DNA from: an uncultured Collinsella sp.
GTDB lineage: Bacteria > Actinomycetota > Coriobacteriia > Coriobacteriales > Coriobacteriaceae
Reading direction: 5' to 3'
NCBI GenBank assembly: GCA_900546455.1
Contig: URCS01000071.1
Coordinates: 1 to 9,017 of the forward strand
Length of the DNA stretch: 9,017 nt
Shown one piece after another: positions 6,560 through 9,017 of this stretch (position 1 is the stretch's first letter; the number at the start of each line of letters is the position of its first letter). The translations under genes were made by a program, and so were the position numbers. Under the pieces are notes generated by a model. The model did not search any database. It was given only the letters and a program-made list of their open reading frames with translations, and was not told the origin of the DNA.

Positions 6560-7414
6560 ATGGATATCAAACGCAAGATTACCGAGGCGCAGGGCCTAAC
6601 CCCTACCGAGCAGCAGCTCGGCATCTCGGCCCTTGCCATGGGCGAGGACATCCGCGGACTCTCCATTAAGGAGTTTGCCGCCCGCGCCAATGTTTCGGTC
6701 GCAAGCGTGCACCGTTTTTGCAAAAAGCTCGGCCTCGAGGGCTTTAAGGACCTCAAGGTCGAGCTTATCCGCCTGGCGACCGAAGCAGGCAACCGCCGCG
6801 ACGTGGACATCAACTTTCCCTTCGATGCCACGTCCACGCCCGCGCAGGTTATGGAGCGCATGGAAGGGATCTACCAGACCACGCTGGCCGAGACGCAGGA
6901 GCTGCTCGACCCCGCGCAGCTCGACCACGCCGCCAAACTGATCGCGAAGGCACGGCAGGTCGATATCTACACCGGCTCGCACAACCTCTATCCAGCGGGG
7001 ATGTTCCGCGACCGCCTACTTTCGTCCGGCAAGAGCGCCACATGCTACAGCAGCACCGAGGCCCAGGTGCGCACGGCGCTCGCCTCGGATTCCGGCAATG
7101 TGGCGATCGTCATCTCCTACAGCGGCCTTGCACCCAACCTCAAGGAAATCTTGCCGATCCTCAGCAGCCGACATGTTCCCGTCATTGTCATCGGCACACC
7201 TTATTGTGCGCGCCTGCACCCCGGCTTTGCCGCCTACCTCACGGTGAGCGACCACGAGAGCATGACGCACCGCATCACGCAGTTCGCCAGCCACATCGCC
7301 GTGCAATACGTGCTCGATTCGCTCTACAGCAGCTACTTTGCCAAAGACTACGCCCGCTGCGCCGAGTTCCTAGAGCGCTCATTCCCCTACACCCGCCTGC
7401 CAGGACTCAAGTAG
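6560..7414 (+). CDS. MurR/RpiR-family transcriptional regulator with SIS domain
   Basis: The 284-residue protein has an N-terminal RpiR helix-turn-helix (about residues 1-75, with IKEFAARANVSVASVHRFCKKLGL as the DNA-reading part). A linker follows, then a SIS sugar-phosphate isomerase-type domain at about 125-255. In that domain VDIYTGSHN (134-142) and VAIVISYSG (181-189) are the two phosphosugar-loop strands. Such proteins bind sugar phosphates and usually repress, sometimes activate, a nearby sugar-use operon. Length is normal. It lies 42 nt after the GH106-like gene on the same strand and probably shares its transcript, so it likely senses a phosphorylated product of that pathway. A hairpin repeat between the two genes may reduce read-through. 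It is a second regulator in the locus, distinct from the AraC-type one. Confidence 0.9.
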   Translation: MDIKRKITEAQGLTPTEQQLGISALAMGEDIRGLSIKEFAARANVSVASVHRFCKKLGLEGFKDLKVELIRLATEAGNRRDVDINFPFDATSTPAQVMERMEGIYQTTLAETQELLDPAQLDHAAKLIAKARQVDIYTGSHNLYPAGMFRDRLLSSGKSATCYSSTEAQVRTALASDSGNVAIVISYSGLAPNLKEILPILSSRHVPVIVIGTPYCARLHPGFAAYLTVSDHESMTHRITQFASHIAVQYVLDSLYSSYFAKDYARCAEFLERSFPYTRLPGLK

Positions 7415-7444
7415 CAACAAGCATGGATTTTCGGACACTTATCA

Positions 7445-7514
7445 AATGAGCGTGGATAATCTCCCACTTTGAGCCCCCACACAGGCCAAAAACGGGAGAT
7501 TATCCACGCTCATT
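7445..7514. repeat. Perfect 21-bp inverted repeat with 28-nt spacer
   Basis: The arms are 7445-7465 and 7494-7514, perfectly complementary (GAGCGTGGATAATCTCCC is the core of the left arm), starting 31 nt after the RpiR-type stop. Inner TTT/AAA bases can add pairing after two mismatches. Neither side is followed by a good U-run, although a weak TTCTGG or TTTGAT follows in each direction. It may be a terminator between the convergent RpiR-type and pyrE genes, or a palindromic dispersed element. Confidence 0.7.
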
Positions 7515-7561
7515 CTGGATGGTACATTTTCCTCCGTCCCCAAGGGATCCAAGCACCAGCT

Positions 7562-7580
7562 AAGACAACGCCGATGTCTT
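7562..7580 (-). other. Small hairpin AAGACA/TGTCTT
   Basis: A 6-bp stem with a 7-nt loop lies between the 21-bp inverted repeat and the 117-nt element, 5 nt beyond the base of the latter. The rest of 7515-7585 shows nothing else that I can support. Confidence 0.3.
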
Positions 7581-7585
7581 GGCAC

Positions 7586-7702
7586 CGACAGCGAGCGGGT
7601 CGCATTTGAGACAAGGTGACGTGAAACGAAAGGGCGCTGACCTTCTGGTCGCGCCCTTGAAGTTGAACGTCAGATTGTCCAAATGCGGCCCGCGCAGCGT
7701 CG
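7586..7702 (-). other. 117-nt structured palindromic element, copy 2 (downstream of pyrE)
   Basis: On the minus strand the base is CGACGCTGCGCGGG opposite CCCGCTCGCTGTCG. Then come GCATTTG/CAAATGC, GACAA/TTGTC and TGACGT/ACGTCA, then an internal loop with TCAACTTC on the left and TCGTTTC on the right. A 12-bp apical stem with one bulge follows (7630-7658), closed by AGAA. Length, basal motif, TCAA and TTTC internal-loop elements and the apical loop all match copy 1 (1019-1136), while the stem bases are almost entirely different but still paired. The apical stem followed by TTTCGTTTC could by itself act as an intrinsic terminator for pyrE. Confidence 0.75.
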
Positions 7703-7706
7703 AGCC

Positions 7707-7733
7707 GTTACGCGGTTTGGAAAACCGCGTAAC
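7707..7733 (-). terminator. Stop-adjacent hairpin after pyrE
   Basis: A perfect 12-bp stem (GTTACGCGGTTT/AAACCGCGTAAC) with a 3-nt loop starts in the last base of the pyrE TAG. It is followed by 4 nt and then the conserved CGACGCTGCGC motif. Position matches the hairpin after the GH1 gene, while the sequence is unrelated. It lacks a U-run. Confidence 0.5.
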
Positions 7734-8416
7734 TACTCCCGGACTCCGTACTGCTCGTAGTAGGCGTCGATGGCGGTCTTGAGCTCATCGTCGATGACGA
7801 CCTTGCCGTCGATCTCGTGGTTGTAGAGGGTCTCGACGACCTCGGCCATAGAGACGATGCTCGCGACGGGGAAACCGTACTTGGCCTCGATCTCCTTCTG
7901 TGCGGTGGTCACGCCGCCCTTGCCGACCTCCATGCGGTTGAGGGACACGATCAGACCCTTGATCTCGACATCGGCAGCAGCCTTGACCTTGGGATAGGTC
8001 TCATCGATGGACTTACCGCTGGTGGTGACGTCCTCGACCATGACCACACGGTCGCCGTCCTGGGGCTCGTAGCCCAGCAGGTTGCCCTTGTCGGCACCGT
8101 GGTCCTTGGCCTCCTTGCGGTCGCAGCAGTACTTGACCTCCTTGCCGTACAGCTCGTGGTAGGCAATCGCGGTCACGACGGCCAGGGGAATACCCTTGTA
8201 GGCAGGCCCGAACAGCACGTCAAAGTCGTCGCCAAAGTTATCGTGGATGGCCTGGGCGTAGTACTCGCCCAGCTTCTTGAGCTGATAGCCCGTCACGTAA
8301 GCGCCGGCGTTCATAAAGAACGGGGACTGACGGCCGCTCTTGAGCGTAAAGCTGCCGAACTTAAGAACGTCGGACTCGACCATAAACTTGATGAACTCTT
8401 GCTTGTAAGCCTCCAT
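7733..8416 (-). CDS. pyrE: Orotate phosphoribosyltransferase
   Basis: The 227-residue cytosolic enzyme joins orotate to PRPP to give orotidine 5'-monophosphate in de novo pyrimidine synthesis, usually as a dimer. LKSGRQSPFFMN at 25-36 is the N-terminal orotate/PRPP-contact segment. FGPAYKGIPLA at 69-79 is the family core. DRKEAKDHG at 99-107 is the mobile catalytic loop, and VVMVEDVTTSGKS at 124-136 is the PRPP-binding signature. Length fits the family. ATG 8414-8416 has GAGGAG five nucleotides upstream. A weak -10-like TAAACT (8451-8456) lies about 35 nt upstream without a clear -35. It stands alone here, without other pyr genes, and is followed by the stop-adjacent hairpin and the 117-nt element. 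No PyrR-type attenuator is visible in its short leader. Confidence 0.96.
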   Translation of the reverse strand: MEAYKQEFIKFMVESDVLKFGSFTLKSGRQSPFFMNAGAYVTGYQLKKLGEYYAQAIHDNFGDDFDVLFGPAYKGIPLAVVTAIAYHELYGKEVKYCCDRKEAKDHGADKGNLLGYEPQDGDRVVMVEDVTTSGKSIDETYPKVKAAADVEIKGLIVSLNRMEVGKGGVTTAQKEIEAKYGFPVASIVSMAEVVETLYNHEIDGKVVIDDELKTAIDAYYEQYGVRE

Positions 8417-8542
8417 GCGGGCTCCTCTCGTAATCGCGTACGTGCTTCACAGTTTAGCGCAGGTAGGACGTCGATGCGGGCGCGCTTTGAAGCCATGGCG
8501 CTCTGTAAGGGCTTTGTCAGGGGCGATGATTTTCCGAACAAT

Positions 8543-8563
8543 GGGGTTGACACGGCAAACCCC
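8543..8563 (+). promoter_or_regulatory. Operator-like inverted repeat over the -35 box
   Basis: GGGGTT (8543-8548) and AACCCC (8558-8563) form a 6-bp palindrome with a 9-nt spacer, covering the TTGACA box of the rightward promoter. This placement suits a repressor site. It may be coincidental in GC-rich DNA. Confidence 0.35.
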
Positions 8564-8575
8564 CTCGTCAAAAAT
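8547..8575 (+). promoter_or_regulatory. Sigma70-type promoter driving the rightward leader and partial gene
   Basis: A perfect -35 TTGACA (8547-8552), exactly 17 nt, and AAAAAT (8570-8575, four of six -10 bases) make the most consensus-like promoter in the window. Transcription would start near 8582. It would give a leader of about 270 nt before the gene at 8856, including a small ORF and a hairpin. It is divergent from pyrE. Confidence 0.5.
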
Positions 8576-8641
8576 ACCGGCGGATTGAAACGGGTACGAG
8601 ATACCCAAAGCGCGCTGCGCCCGGCCTTAAGGAGGTGTGCC

Positions 8642-8713
8642 ATGGAAGGCAGCCATAGTCGAAAAACCTGCATGTCGCCCTCGGCACGCCGCGAGGATTC
8701 CGCGCACGCATAA
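8642..8713 (+). CDS. 23-codon ORF with strong ribosome site (possible leader peptide)
   Basis: ATG 8642 is preceded by AAGGAGG (8629-8635) at six-nucleotide spacing, one of the best ribosome sites in the window, and the frame ends at TAA 8711-8713. The peptide begins MEGSHSRKTC and ends REDSAHA. It is hydrophilic, has no membrane segment, and lacks a run of a single amino acid that would name an attenuating signal. It lies about 60 nt after the predicted transcription start, with a small hairpin (GGGTA/TACCC, 8592-8606) before it and a larger hairpin after it. It could be a regulatory leader peptide or a small protein; the family is not recognised. Confidence 0.45.
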   Translation: MEGSHSRKTCMSPSARREDSAHA

Positions 8714-8737
8714 GCGCCAACAGTCGATCACCAAAAC

Positions 8738-8769
8738 CACCACAAAGGTGCCTGCCCCCCCTTGTGGTG
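8738..8769 (+). other. Hairpin between the small ORF and the next gene
   Basis: CACCAC-A-AAGG pairs with CCTT-GTGGTG (10 bp with one bulged A), with a C-rich loop. It lies 24 nt after the small ORF. The nearest T-run (8801-8806) is about 30 nt further on, so it is not a classical terminator unless that run is used by another fold. It fits an attenuator or a dispersed palindromic repeat equally well. Confidence 0.45.
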
Positions 8770-8855
8770 ATTCGCGAGCATGACGTGAGCGACATCTAGG
8801 TTTTTTGCAATTCAATACGACACGTACGCTAACTCCCTTTAACAAGGAGGACCCT

Positions 8856-9017
8856 ATGCTGATGCTCAAAACCGCCACGGTACTCGAAGTCATCTCCAAG
8901 CGCCGCCGCACGGCGCGCCCTGCCGCTCACGCCGGCCTTGCCAAGAACACCATCTTTGCCGCAACCCATAGCGCCGAGGACTCCCTCGTGCTGCTCGACG
9001 CCACGGCTGACGGCCTC
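8856..9017 (+). CDS. Unrecognised protein, N-terminal 54 codons (runs off the window)
   Basis: ATG 8856 follows AAGGAGG (8844-8850) at five-nucleotide spacing, and the frame is open to the right edge. The visible part starts MLMLKTATVLEVISKRRRTA, has a basic patch (KRRRTAR, about residues 15-21), and then reads AGLAKNTIFAATHSAEDSLV. I do not recognise the family. No clear signal peptide or membrane helix is seen. It would be transcribed from the promoter at 8547-8575 through the small ORF and hairpin, so regulation in the leader is possible. Codon use is like that of its neighbours. Confidence 0.7.
   Translation, partial: MLMLKTATVLEVISKRRRTARPAAHAGLAKNTIFAATHSAEDSLVLLDATADGL

Noticed and set aside
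7817..8713. 298-codon plus-strand frame opposite pyrE
   Set aside because: Most of it is antisense to pyrE and lacks domains. Only its last 23 codons, after an internal ATG with a strong ribosome site, are kept as a separate small ORF.
1..9017. CRISPR array, tRNA or rRNA genes, insertion-sequence transposase
   Set aside because: I saw no regularly spaced repeats, cloverleaf-type sequence, rRNA-like sequence or transposase-like protein on either strand.

Overview
This is a GC-rich (roughly 60%) bacterial segment with tightly spaced genes, strong AAGGAGG-type ribosome sites and many short palindromic intergenic elements. The gene set (GH1 6-phospho-beta-glucosidase, RpiR- and AraC-type sugar regulators, a GH106-like glycosidase, a stand-alone pyrE) and the style of the sequence suggest a gut Coriobacteriia actinobacterium, most likely Collinsella or a close relative. 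That assignment is inference; no marker gene is present.

Layout: (1) 1-95 may hold the last 12 codons of a rightward gene, then the convergent end of a leftward Cof-type HAD sugar-phosphate phosphatase (96-941). (2) 942-1171 is intergenic and holds a stop-adjacent hairpin plus a 118-nt imperfect palindrome with an AGAA apical loop. (3) A leftward block has an AraC-family regulator (2856-3800) followed by a 6-phospho-beta-glucosidase (1172-2620). The AraC gene carries an in-frame TAA that removes its last 20 residues. (4) Diverging from it, a rightward pair has a large GH106-like glycoside hydrolase (3917-6517) followed 42 nt later by an RpiR/MurR-type SIS-domain regulator (6560-7414). Together 1172-7414 looks like a glycoside-utilisation locus with two different sugar-sensing regulators and no transporter inside the window. 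(5) 7415-7732 is non-coding and holds a perfect 21-bp inverted repeat plus a second copy of the 117/118-nt palindromic element. (6) pyrE (7733-8416) is leftward. (7) Divergent from pyrE is a consensus-like promoter, a 23-codon ORF with an excellent ribosome site, a hairpin, and then the first 54 codons of an unrecognised gene running off the right edge.

The most unusual content is between the genes. Two structured elements of almost identical length and architecture lie directly downstream of the glucosidase and pyrE stop codons on the same strand. They share their basal motif and AGAA loop, but the stem sequences differ while still pairing, which is what a conserved RNA structure (or a recurrent palindromic mobile element) looks like. 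A second family, a 40-nt hairpin repeat (35/40 identical between copies), overlaps the ends of two other genes, with one stop codon in its loop.
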